This document shows positions 1 through 5,279 of a stretch of DNA of 5,279 bases, one piece after another (position 1 is the stretch's first letter; each line of letters opens with the position of its first letter). The notes under the pieces are model-generated. The model was not told the DNA's origin. It ran no database searches and saw nothing but the letters and a program-made list of their open reading frames with translations. This DNA comes from Sulfurovum sp. (GTDB lineage: Bacteria; Campylobacterota; Campylobacteria; Campylobacterales; Sulfurovaceae). Where the stretch lies: contig DAOUPF010000120.1 of NCBI GenBank assembly GCA_030626265.1, positions 1 through 5,279 of the forward strand, written 5' to 3'. The position numbers and the translations under genes are program-made.

Positions 1-195
1 GTGATAGTTTTCGATATATCTCTAAATAACACTTCTGTAGATGTCCCAATGGTATATTTCTATGAAGCAGGGGACATGAGAATAAAAGGACACATAAATC
101 TAAAAGATTTCAATCTCACTACCAAGGATACCTACGCAGAGCTAATCATCAAGCTACAAGTCCACTCAGTCGTATGTGAGATACCCACTTCCTAA
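1..195 (+). CDS. 3' end of a gene, possibly YceI-like periplasmic protein (partial)
   Basis: The reading frame is open from the first base and ends at TAA 193-195. The GTG at position 1 is probably internal, so the gene very likely starts upstream of the window. The 64 or so visible residues alternate beta-strand-like stretches: ISLNNTSVDVPMVYFYE, then MRIKGHINLKDFNL, then AELIIKLQVHSVVCEI. The pattern 'strand - V/IPM.Y - G.(I)KG.I(N/D)..DF' resembles the C-terminal half of YceI-family lipocalin-like proteins, which bind isoprenoid-type lipids in the periplasm. The last 20 residues do not show the usual ending I know for that family, so the assignment is tentative. No signal peptide can be checked because the N-terminus is missing. 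It could equally be another small beta-rich protein. Confidence 0.5.
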   Translation: MIVFDISLNNTSVDVPMVYFYEAGDMRIKGHINLKDFNLTTKDTYAELIIKLQVHSVVCEIPTS

Positions 196-264
196 ATATA
201 TAGGACTATTATTACCGTACCAACCAAGCTAGTAAGCTAATTAGTGTAAAATATATGTAAGTAA

Positions 265-272
265 AAGGAGGT
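265..272 (+). promoter_or_regulatory. Strong Shine-Dalgarno of the P-type ATPase gene
   Basis: AAGGAGGT is a full match to the anti-Shine-Dalgarno sequence and lies 5 bases before the GTG at 278. It decides the start of the ATPase gene in favour of this non-ATG codon. The rest of the 196-277 gap is AT-rich and holds a TAAAAT (247-252) that could be a weak -10 box, but no matching -35 is visible. It also has two copies of AAGCTA (226-231 and 235-240) with no evident role. Confidence 0.8.
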
Positions 273-277
273 CTAGG

Positions 278-2860
278 GTGGATTTTCATACAAAAGATAT
301 TGATAATACACTTTTGGCCTTGGATACTCATATCTCTGGACTTGCTCAGAGTGAAGTATCCAAAAGACAGGAGAAGTATGGTTTAAATATTCTCCCATCA
401 AAGTCAGATATGACACTCCTCTCTCACCTGTTACAACAGTTCAAAAGTCCTATTATCTATATCTTGCTCTTGGCTGCTTTTATGGCACTGACTATAGCTG
501 AGTATACAGATGCTGGCTTTATATTGATGGTACTGTTTTTAAATGCTACAATCGGAACATATCAAGAGTACTCTGCATCTCAAAAAGCTAAACTACTTCA
601 AAATCTCATCAAATCCAAAGCAATGGTACTTAGAGATGGCATTATCCATGAGATAGATAGTATAGATATCGTGTGTGGAGATATGTTGATATTTGAGCCA
701 GGTACAAAGATAGCTGCGGATGTCAGACTAACAGAGACAAAGAATTTGATGGTGGATGAGTCTCTGCTAACGGGTGAATCTATAGATATGTATAAAGATG
801 CAAACTTTATGAGTGATGACTCCAGCCTACTTTTGCCAGAGAGAAAGAATATGCTTTTTGCAGGTACATATATCTCCTCTGGTAGAGGTATGGGTATAGT
901 CTCTGCCATAGGGAAGTATACTGAGGCAGGCAAGATAGCACAGCTACTGAGTAAAAAAAGTGAAGCCAAGATACCTCTGCTCGAAAAGATGGAGAAGCTT
1001 TCTTTTACTATCTCGATTGTCATTGGTATCATGGTATTAGTGCTATTTGCCATAGGGATACTCAAAGGCATGAGCTTTTATGCTCTCTTTCTCTTCTCTG
1101 TTGCCTTGGCTGTATCAACTATACCAGAGGGATTGCCTGTTGCTATCACTGTAGCACTCACCTCTGCTTCTATAGCCATGTCCAAACGCAATGTCATCGT
1201 ACGTAAATTAGCGGCTATAGAGGGGCTTGGTGCATGTACGCTCATAGCCAGTGACAAGACAGGCACACTAACACAAAACAAACTAAGTGTGGAGTATTTT
1301 ATCTCACCAACCCAAGTATATGATACCAACACCATAAGCGAAGCACACGACAAAGTATATCTAGCTTCCATACTCTGCAATGAGATGCATTATGAAGAGA
1401 TAAAAGAGGGTGGAGTTGATTTCTTTGGGGATCAGGTAGATATCGCCTTGGCACGATTTGCTGCCAATGCAGATGAATCATATATCACAGGCTCCAAGTC
1501 ATATAGAAAGATAGATGAGATACCTTATGAGCCTATCAATAGATTTTCTGCGGTGATGATGGAGCGAGATGAGAAGGTATTTCAGTTTAGCAAAGGCTCA
1601 CCAGAGACTGTATTAGAACACTGTGATATAACCCAAGAAGAGAAGAAGTCTATACTAGATGACGTAGATGTATGGGCACTCAAAGGATACAGAACTATAG
1701 CGCTTGCTTACAAAGAGTCCGAAGATGATGAGAAGATCAATCTAAATAGCTTTACTTATCTAGGCTTTGTAGCAATCATAGATCCAGTTAGAGTAGAGAG
1801 TCCTGATGCCATACTCAAGGCTCAGCAGGCAGGCATAAAAGTAGTCATGATCACAGGAGACCACCCCAACACAGCACTATGTATAGCACAGGAGCTAGGT
1901 ATCGCCTCTTCTGATGCTGGAGTGATGAGTGAAAAAGAGCTAGCAGAGTGGGAAAGAGATGGAGAGAGTGCAGAAGAGCTAAAAGAGATCTCTGTCTTTT
2001 CTCGCGTGACACCAGAGCAGAAGATGAAGATAGTCATGGCATATCAAACATTAGGGCATTATGTTGCAGTCACAGGTGATGGGGTTAATGATGCTCCAGC
2101 TCTTAGGCATGCCAACATCGGTGTGGCGATGGGTGAGAGTGGTACAGACATAGCAAAAGCTACCTCTGACATCATACTCACAGATGACAACTTTTCATCC
2201 ATAGTCAATGGTATAGAAGAGGGCAGGCGTGCACATGACAACATACGAAAAGTCATCTATCTGCTTATATCGACGGGATTTGCAGAGTTGGTGTTAGTCA
2301 TGCTCTCATTTATCACAGGGATGCCTCTGCCACTGCTCCCTGTTCAGCTATTATGGCTCAATCTAGTGACCAATGGTATAGAAGATGTAATGCTCGCCTT
2401 AGAGAAGGCAGAACCAGGACTGCTAAAGAGAAAACCTAGATCACCCAAAGAGCCTATATTCAACCCCCTCATGCTTAGACGGATAGTAGTAAGTGGTCTA
2501 TATATCGGTCTAGTCTCTTTTGTTCTCTTTTATTTTTTACTACAAAGTGGAGAGAGTGTGGAGAGTGCTAGAAATATCATACTACTTCTGATGGTACTAT
2601 TTGAGAATGTACATATCTTCAATGCCAGAACAGAGATCAACTATCTACACCTCATAGGCTATAAAAACAGTATGTTTTTGATCTACTGGGTCATCTTCAC
2701 TCAGCTTTTACACATATCATGTATGCATATCCCTTTCATGCAAAACATACTCTCTACCCAACCTGTCTCTTTCAATATATGGTTGGAGCTTGCTGTTATT
2801 GCTGTTGGATTGGTTGTTGTGATGGAAGGGGATAAGTGGGTGATGAGGAGAAAAATATAG
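278..2860 (+). CDS. P-type cation-transporting ATPase (P2-like, HAD superfamily)
   Basis: An 860-residue inner-membrane pump that couples ATP hydrolysis, through an aspartyl-phosphate, to cation transport. The order of parts is complete: an N-terminal cation-ATPase domain (about 3-50); M1-M2 (about 57-94); the actuator domain with TGES at 165-168; M3-M4 (about 242-298) with PEGLP at 283-287; phosphorylation motif DKTGT with Asp326; nucleotide-binding KGSPE at 439-443; DPVR 502-505; TGD 526-528; TGDGVNDAP 599-607; and six C-terminal membrane segments (about 656-849). PEGLP and the domain layout place it with the calcium and Na/K-type (P2) pumps, not the heavy-metal P1B pumps, and there is no N-terminal metal-binding domain or CPx motif. 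M5 keeps Glu670 and M8 has Glu776 in an ENxHxFN motif. M6 reads NLVTNG (695-700), with Asn where SERCA has its ligand Asp800, so the transported ion cannot be named. The GTG start is supported by a strong Shine-Dalgarno and by the N-terminal domain beginning at once. It stands alone and converges on the next gene with a 14-bp gap. Confidence 0.95.
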   Translation: MDFHTKDIDNTLLALDTHISGLAQSEVSKRQEKYGLNILPSKSDMTLLSHLLQQFKSPIIYILLLAAFMALTIAEYTDAGFILMVLFLNATIGTYQEYSASQKAKLLQNLIKSKAMVLRDGIIHEIDSIDIVCGDMLIFEPGTKIAADVRLTETKNLMVDESLLTGESIDMYKDANFMSDDSSLLLPERKNMLFAGTYISSGRGMGIVSAIGKYTEAGKIAQLLSKKSEAKIPLLEKMEKLSFTISIVIGIMVLVLFAIGILKGMSFYALFLFSVALAVSTIPEGLPVAITVALTSASIAMSKRNVIVRKLAAIEGLGACTLIASDKTGTLTQNKLSVEYFISPTQVYDTNTISEAHDKVYLASILCNEMHYEEIKEGGVDFFGDQVDIALARFAANADESYITGSKSYRKIDEIPYEPINRFSAVMMERDEKVFQFSKGSPETVLEHCDITQEEKKSILDDVDVWALKGYRTIALAYKESEDDEKINLNSFTYLGFVAIIDPVRVESPDAILKAQQAGIKVVMITGDHPNTALCIAQELGIASSDAGVMSEKELAEWERDGESAEELKEISVFSRVTPEQKMKIVMAYQTLGHYVAVTGDGVNDAPALRHANIGVAMGESGTDIAKATSDIILTDDNFSSIVNGIEEGRRAHDNIRKVIYLLISTGFAELVLVMLSFITGMPLPLLPVQLLWLNLVTNGIEDVMLALEKAEPGLLKRKPRSPKEPIFNPLMLRRIVVSGLYIGLVSFVLFYFLLQSGESVESARNIILLLMVLFENVHIFNARTEINYLHLIGYKNSMFLIYWVIFTQLLHISCMHIPFMQNILSTQPVSFNIWLELAVIAVGLVVVMEGDKWVMRRKI

Positions 2861-2874
2861 CTTAATCTTCCCCT

Positions 2875-3801
2875 TTAGTACTTTTTATTGGTATACACTA
2901 ACAAGTCATCTTTGCTCAAATTATCTAGAAGTGAAGATAGATGATCATGGGACATAAGTGTTAAATCTGTATCTCTCATCTGCTCTACCTCCTGAGAAAA
3001 TCCATTTTTAGAAAAGAGTACATAGTCAGCTATGTTTAGCTCAGCTTTTTGGCACTTTTCTTTGAGGGAGTTTGGCATATTTATCTTTGCTTCATCTTTA
3101 GAGTATTTACACACACCTGCCAACATCTTTCCTGATTTTCTAATGGCTAGTACTTCTATCTGTACCTGCTTGTCATAGTATGAACCGATAGAGACTATAG
3201 GATCATCTGCAAATTTCTCCACAAAGCTTTGTCTTACCAGTTCTCTCACCAAGAGATTGCTCAGTAGGATAGAAAAATTGCCTCTAAGTTTATGCCACTT
3301 TTGCTCAAACTCACTAAAGTCACCCTGAGAGACAGACTTGTAATTAGGAGATATCATTGCAAACCAAAAACGCATAAAAGGCAATTCAAATATCAATCTA
3401 TCTGATTTTTCATTACTCTCTTTTGTAGGTTGTATTGCCGAGAGATCAAATTTTAACAGACTTTTCTTTTCCAGATAGTCTATAGCCTCTTCACCCCTAT
3501 CTCTTCCTACTCTAGCCCTCTTAAATGCATCAGGCTCATGCTCCATACCCAGTGCCACGGTAGACAACAACATATGATACACAGGATTGTTGTGTGTATA
3601 TCTAGTCATACTTTTATGGAGGGGTTCATAGTTGCGCAGCACTTTTTCTTCTATGAGTTTATCTAGTCCTTTAGAGGTATCTACACTCCACCCAGTACCG
3701 CCAAATACAGCAAAGTATTCTAAAGCCTTATCAATATCTCTGATGTTATTCTGGTAAGCAAAAGAGCGAAAATGTTGTAGCAATGTTGGTCGTTTTGCCA
3801 T
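2875..3801 (-). CDS. Stand-alone DUF234-type protein (nuclease-like C-terminal domain)
   Basis: A 308-residue cytoplasmic protein with no signal peptide or membrane segment. It looks like the C-terminal half of archaeal-type ATPases that carry a DUF234 domain, but there is no P-loop, so the ATPase half is absent. The N-terminal part (1-120) is helical and probably winged-helix-like, with EYFAVFGGTGWSVD at 28-41. The middle has the family hallmark LPFMRFWFAMISP (140-152). The C-terminal part (about 200-265), IGSYYDKQVQIEVLAI followed by GKMLAGVCKYS, matches the region where relatives show a PD-(D/E)xK-like pattern of the form 'EID.(V)A ... GECK(W/Y)'. Here the Asp position is Glu216 and the Glu of ECK is Val230, so nuclease activity is doubtful. 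ATG 3801 has AAGG at 3812-3809, 7 bases upstream. The gene follows the helicase-like gene by 50 bp on the same strand. The molecular function of the family is not established to my knowledge. Confidence 0.8.
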   Translation of the reverse strand: MAKRPTLLQHFRSFAYQNNIRDIDKALEYFAVFGGTGWSVDTSKGLDKLIEEKVLRNYEPLHKSMTRYTHNNPVYHMLLSTVALGMEHEPDAFKRARVGRDRGEEAIDYLEKKSLLKFDLSAIQPTKESNEKSDRLIFELPFMRFWFAMISPNYKSVSQGDFSEFEQKWHKLRGNFSILLSNLLVRELVRQSFVEKFADDPIVSIGSYYDKQVQIEVLAIRKSGKMLAGVCKYSKDEAKINMPNSLKEKCQKAELNIADYVLFSKNGFSQEVEQMRDTDLTLMSHDHLSSLLDNLSKDDLLVYTNKKY

Positions 3802-3826
3802 GAGTTAGCCTTGTTTTGGATGGATT

Positions 3827-3832
3827 ATTATA
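3827..3832 (-). promoter_or_regulatory. Possible -10 box before the DUF234-type gene
   Basis: Read on the minus strand this is a perfect TATAAT, 25 bases before the ATG at 3801 and inside the 50-bp gap after the helicase-like gene. No TTGACA-like -35 is present at 16-18 bases. Housekeeping promoters in Campylobacterota often lack a clear -35, so the box could give this gene its own transcript in addition to read-through. In AT-rich DNA a chance match is also likely. Confidence 0.4.
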
Positions 3833-3851
3833 GCTTATTCTTAGAGGTTCC

Positions 3852-4484
3852 CTATAGTTTATCTTTGTCTTTTCTAGCTTTCCTTTTACGGTGTCGAGGT
3901 TTTTTTGTTCTATCTTTTGTTGTTTTGGCCGTGTGAGTAGGTGTAGCAGTTGCTACAAAACCTTCTACAGTTTTTTCTTTGATTTCTTGTTTCATGTTGA
4001 GTTCTATGGAACCCAAATGGTACTCATCTTCAGGATTTACTAGAGCCATGGCAACCCCTAGCTCTTTCATGAGAGCCAAACGATTATAATAATCTTGTGG
4101 TTCATCTGGTAAATCATAAGAAAAAAGGAGTTTGATATTTTCCAACTCTAGTGTTTTTAAAATCATATCTGTAGTGATAATGATATTTAGAGTACCTAGA
4201 TTAAATCTTGTTGCTGCCTCTTGCTGCTGTTCTTGTCTATGGTTTCCATGCACAGAGATAGCATTAAACTCTTTTGACGTTAAGAATGTACTCAATTCAT
4301 CTGCTTTTTTCTTACTTTTCACGACAATGACTACTTGCATTTTCTTATAGTCATTTAGAAGTAATCCAAGCATAGACACCTTGTCATGTTCTTTCACGAA
4401 ACAGATACTCTGAGTAGTTCTTAAAGCCACAGATCTTTGGTCATAATATATTTCCTCTTTAGTTGTATCAGTTTGTTCAGACAT
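3852..4484 (-). CDS. Isolated, degenerate helicase C-terminal (RecA2-like) domain protein with basic tail
   Basis: A 210-residue protein that looks like only the second RecA domain of a DEAD-box type superfamily 2 helicase. Residues 26-150 follow the helicase-C pattern: the strand VVIVV (51-55, motif IV); VHG (78-80) and NHRQEQQQEAATRF (81-94), matching 'HG...Q..R...L..F'; IIITTDM (101-107) at motif V; and DYYNRLALMKELG (131-143) at motif VI. There is no Walker A, DEAD box or SAT motif, and the upstream DNA does not encode a first RecA domain. In motif V the usual ARGLD is LKTLE. In motif VI HRIGRTGR is NRLALMKE, so the catalytic arginines are gone. Residues 180-210 are very rich in Lys and Arg and could bind nucleic acid. 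ATG 4484 has AAGGA at 4498-4494, 9 bases upstream. It is the first gene of a probable two-gene unit. By sequence it should not unwind by itself; a binding or regulatory role, perhaps with RNA, is inferred. Confidence 0.75.
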   Translation of the reverse strand: MSEQTDTTKEEIYYDQRSVALRTTQSICFVKEHDKVSMLGLLLNDYKKMQVVIVVKSKKKADELSTFLTSKEFNAISVHGNHRQEQQQEAATRFNLGTLNIIITTDMILKTLELENIKLLFSYDLPDEPQDYYNRLALMKELGVAMALVNPEDEYHLGSIELNMKQEIKEKTVEGFVATATPTHTAKTTKDRTKKPRHRKRKARKDKDKL

Positions 4485-4522
4485 TGGATGTTTTCCTTGG
4501 AGTGTTTTAAAATCTTTTTGAG

Positions 4523-4528
4523 ATTATA
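4523..4528 (-). promoter_or_regulatory. Probable -10 box for the helicase-like / DUF234-type gene pair
   Basis: The minus strand reads TATAAT here, 38 bases before the ATG at 4484, which would give a leader of about 30 bases containing the AAGGA ribosome site. The hexamer 17 bases upstream (ACCTTA on the minus strand) is a poor -35, which is common in Campylobacterota. Its place in a divergent intergenic region makes it a better candidate than the internal box at 3827-3832. Confidence 0.5.
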
Positions 4529-4595
4529 TCTGATTAGTTGGCATATAAGGTGGGGATTGATATTTTTGCTAGTTGATACCCTTAGTATGAAATAG

Positions 4596-4626
4596 CCCGA
4601 CCCCTTTCTTGAGAAGGGGAGGAGGG
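4596..4626. repeat. GC-rich hairpin in the divergent intergenic region
   Basis: CCCCTT (4601-4606) pairs with AAGGGG (4614-4619) around a 7-base loop. An outer CCC (4596-4598) can pair with GGG (4624-4626) across a small internal loop. The element is much richer in GC than its surroundings. It lies upstream of both flanking genes, so it is not placed to terminate either one, and no T-run follows on either strand. It may be a regulatory hairpin in the leader of the small secreted protein gene, or one copy of an interspersed palindromic repeat. Confidence 0.45.
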
Positions 4627-4660
4627 TTTAAGATAAGTAATATTTTGCTAAACTCTCTAC

Positions 4661-4903
4661 ATGAAAAACTTACTAATTATACTTTTACTATCGGCATCTC
4701 TTTTTGCAGAAACCCCTGCAAAACCAAATAAGACACCTTCACTTATGGAGTGTGAAATGATAATAGAGATGTTTAATTTTGGCATTGAGCAGGGAAATCC
4801 TGTTACAAAAGAGCAGGTTGTTGGTGTTATAGAAGCTTGCAGTGGTCATGCAAAGCATGAGAAGAGAGTCAACACGATGAAAGAGCTTTTAGAGACTCTC
4901 TAG
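4661..4903 (+). CDS. Small exported protein of unknown function
   Basis: An 80-residue protein that I do not recognise. The start MKNLLIILLLSASLFA followed by ETPA is a typical Sec signal peptide with likely cleavage after Ala16, leaving about 64 residues in the periplasm. There is no lipobox Cys. The mature part begins with a Pro/Lys-rich stretch (17-26), then two probable helices (about 28-42 and 48-60), then a charged tail. Cys31 and Cys60 are the only cysteines and could form a disulfide bond between the helices. CSGHAKHE (60-67) contains two His but is not a haem CXXCH motif. An in-frame TAA at 4649-4651 makes ATG 4661 the first possible start. No good Shine-Dalgarno precedes it. TAATAT at 4638-4643 could be a -10 box giving a very short leader. 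Signal peptide, length and placement support a real gene. Confidence 0.75.
   Translation: MKNLLIILLLSASLFAETPAKPNKTPSLMECEMIIEMFNFGIEQGNPVTKEQVVGVIEACSGHAKHEKRVNTMKELLETL
4863..4901 (+). other. Inverted repeat across the stop of the small exported protein gene
   Basis: AGAGAGTC (4863-4870) and GACTCTCT (4894-4901) are perfect 8-bp inverted copies with 23 bases between them, and the second arm runs into the TAG stop. No T-run follows on the plus strand, so it does not look like a standard intrinsic terminator. It might stabilise the 3' end of the mRNA, or be a coincidence of codon use. Confidence 0.25.
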
Positions 4904-4934
4904 TATAGATAACCTTTATCGAAAAATTAAAAAA
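4904..4934. other. AT-rich spacer between convergent genes
   Basis: A short convergent gap. GATAA (4908-4912) and TTATC (4916-4920) can form a small 5-bp hairpin. It is followed on the plus strand by A-tracts separated by TT, which read as T-tracts on the minus strand right after the SRAP stop. The T-tracts could help end the SRAP transcript, but there is no convincing GC-rich stem in front of them. Confidence 0.25.
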
Positions 4935-5279
4935 TTAAAAAAGTGTTGCTTGCCTAGGCTCAGAGTGTGTTGCTTCTTTTATACACTCATCACTGTCATT
5001 TTTTACACTATTTACCGTATCACTCACAGGGAAGAAGCTCATCTTATCACTTGCAAACGGTGTATAAAGTCTGTTTAGGTCACTATAGGTACTTTTATCA
5101 TCTAGCCATAATTCCCATTCATCAGATTCAAGTATCACAGGCATACGATCATGAATGGTTGCTATTTTCTCATTGGGTTCAGTGGTAAGTAGTGCACAGG
5201 TAAGTATAGATTTTTTCAAAGTATTGTCATACCACGATTCATAAATACCAGCAAATACAAAATAATCATGGGTAGCCGA
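4935..5279 (-). CDS. yedK: SRAP / HMCES-type abasic-site protein, C-terminal part (5' end outside window)
   Basis: The frame is open from the window edge (5279) to TAA at 4937-4935, giving 114 residues. A TTG at 5219 is internal and should not be taken as the start. SRAP proteins (E. coli YedK, human HMCES) form a covalent link with abasic sites in single-stranded DNA through an N-terminal Cys2 exposed by removal of Met. That Cys and the conserved Asn are off the window. What is visible is diagnostic: FAGIYESW at the start, whose Glu (visible residue 14) matches the active-site Glu of 'GLWE', and IHDRMPVIL, whose His (visible residue 43) matches the active-site His. PVSDTVNSVKND (visible 84-95) is the usual end of the core. 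About 19 further residues follow, ending in QATLF at the very C-terminus, which looks like a beta-clamp-binding motif. The gene converges on the small exported protein gene with a 31-bp gap. Confidence 0.9.
   Translation of the reverse strand, partial: SATHDYFVFAGIYESWYDNTLKKSILTCALLTTEPNEKIATIHDRMPVILESDEWELWLDDKSTYSDLNRLYTPFASDKMSFFPVSDTVNSVKNDSDECIKEATHSEPRQATLF

Noticed and set aside
1..3. GTG at position 1 as a true start codon
   Set aside because: It coincides with the window edge, has no visible upstream signal, and the protein starts in the middle of a beta-rich domain; the gene is better read as truncated by the window.
651..670. ATAGATAG-like short repeat as a possible slippage tract
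   Set aside because: It lies in a continuous conserved ATPase frame and reads normally as HEIDSIDIV; only simple use of ATA and GAT codons.
598..1071. 157-codon open frame on the minus strand inside the ATPase gene
   Set aside because: It is fully antisense to the actuator, M3 and the start of M4 of a well-conserved ATPase, has Ser/Ile-rich low-information composition, and has no recognisable domain. The same holds for shorter antisense frames at 1078-1380, 1299-1481, 1822-2037 and 2059-2256.
2826..2875. AAGGGGA (2826-2832) / TCCCCTT (2869-2875) inverted repeat as a shared terminator of the convergent ATPase and DUF234-type genes
   Set aside because: The arms are 36 bases apart, one arm lies inside the ATPase coding sequence, and no proper T-run directly follows on either strand. 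Termination here is expected but this structure does not show it.
4132..4350. 72-codon plus-strand open frame inside the helicase-like gene
   Set aside because: It is antisense to the conserved helicase-C motifs, and its composition (runs of Cys, Ser, Phe) is typical of a shadow frame.
4967..5188. 73-codon plus-strand open frame opposite the SRAP gene
   Set aside because: The minus strand carries clear SRAP motifs; the plus-strand product is rich in His, Tyr and Leu with no domain.
5217..5219. TTG as start of a 94-residue SRAP-like gene
   Set aside because: The frame continues upstream to the window edge and encodes the conserved FAGIYESW segment, so the TTG is internal.

Overview
The window is an AT-rich stretch of bacterial chromosome. 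Arginine is read mostly by AGA, and ATA is common for isoleucine. The style of the proteins (short signal peptides ending in LFA-E, a stand-alone DUF234 protein beginning MAKRPTLLQHFRS) suggests a Campylobacterota member of the Sulfurimonas/Sulfurovum type. This is an inference from sequence style; there is no rRNA or marker gene to prove it.

Layout. Positions 1-195 hold the 3' end of a plus-strand gene, tentatively a YceI-like periplasmic protein. After an 82-bp gap, a GTG-started gene with a perfect Shine-Dalgarno encodes an 860-residue P-type cation ATPase (278-2860). It ends 14 bp from the stop of a convergent minus-strand pair. That pair is a 210-residue isolated helicase C-terminal (RecA2-like) domain with a basic tail (4484-3852), followed 50 bp later by a 308-residue DUF234-type protein (3801-2875). 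A 176-bp divergent intergenic region (4485-4660) contains a TATAAT box for the minus-strand pair and a GC-rich hairpin. It leads to a plus-strand gene for an 80-residue secreted protein (4661-4903). Convergent to that is the 3' part of an SRAP/HMCES-type gene (5279-4935), whose start lies outside the window.

How the genes relate. No single pathway ties the window together. The ATPase acts in the inner membrane, the two minus-strand proteins are cytoplasmic and probably nucleic-acid related, the 80-residue protein is exported, and the SRAP protein protects abasic sites in single-stranded DNA. The two middle minus-strand genes may be co-transcribed.

Most interesting points. (1) The SRAP protein ends in QATLF at its extreme C-terminus, which resembles a bacterial beta-clamp-binding motif and parallels the PCNA-binding motif of human HMCES. 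(2) The helicase-like protein lacks the whole first RecA domain and the motif VI arginines. (3) The DUF234 protein has substitutions in its nuclease-like motif. (4) The ATPase has Asn where calcium pumps carry the key M6 aspartate. No CRISPR array, insertion sequence, tRNA or rRNA is visible.
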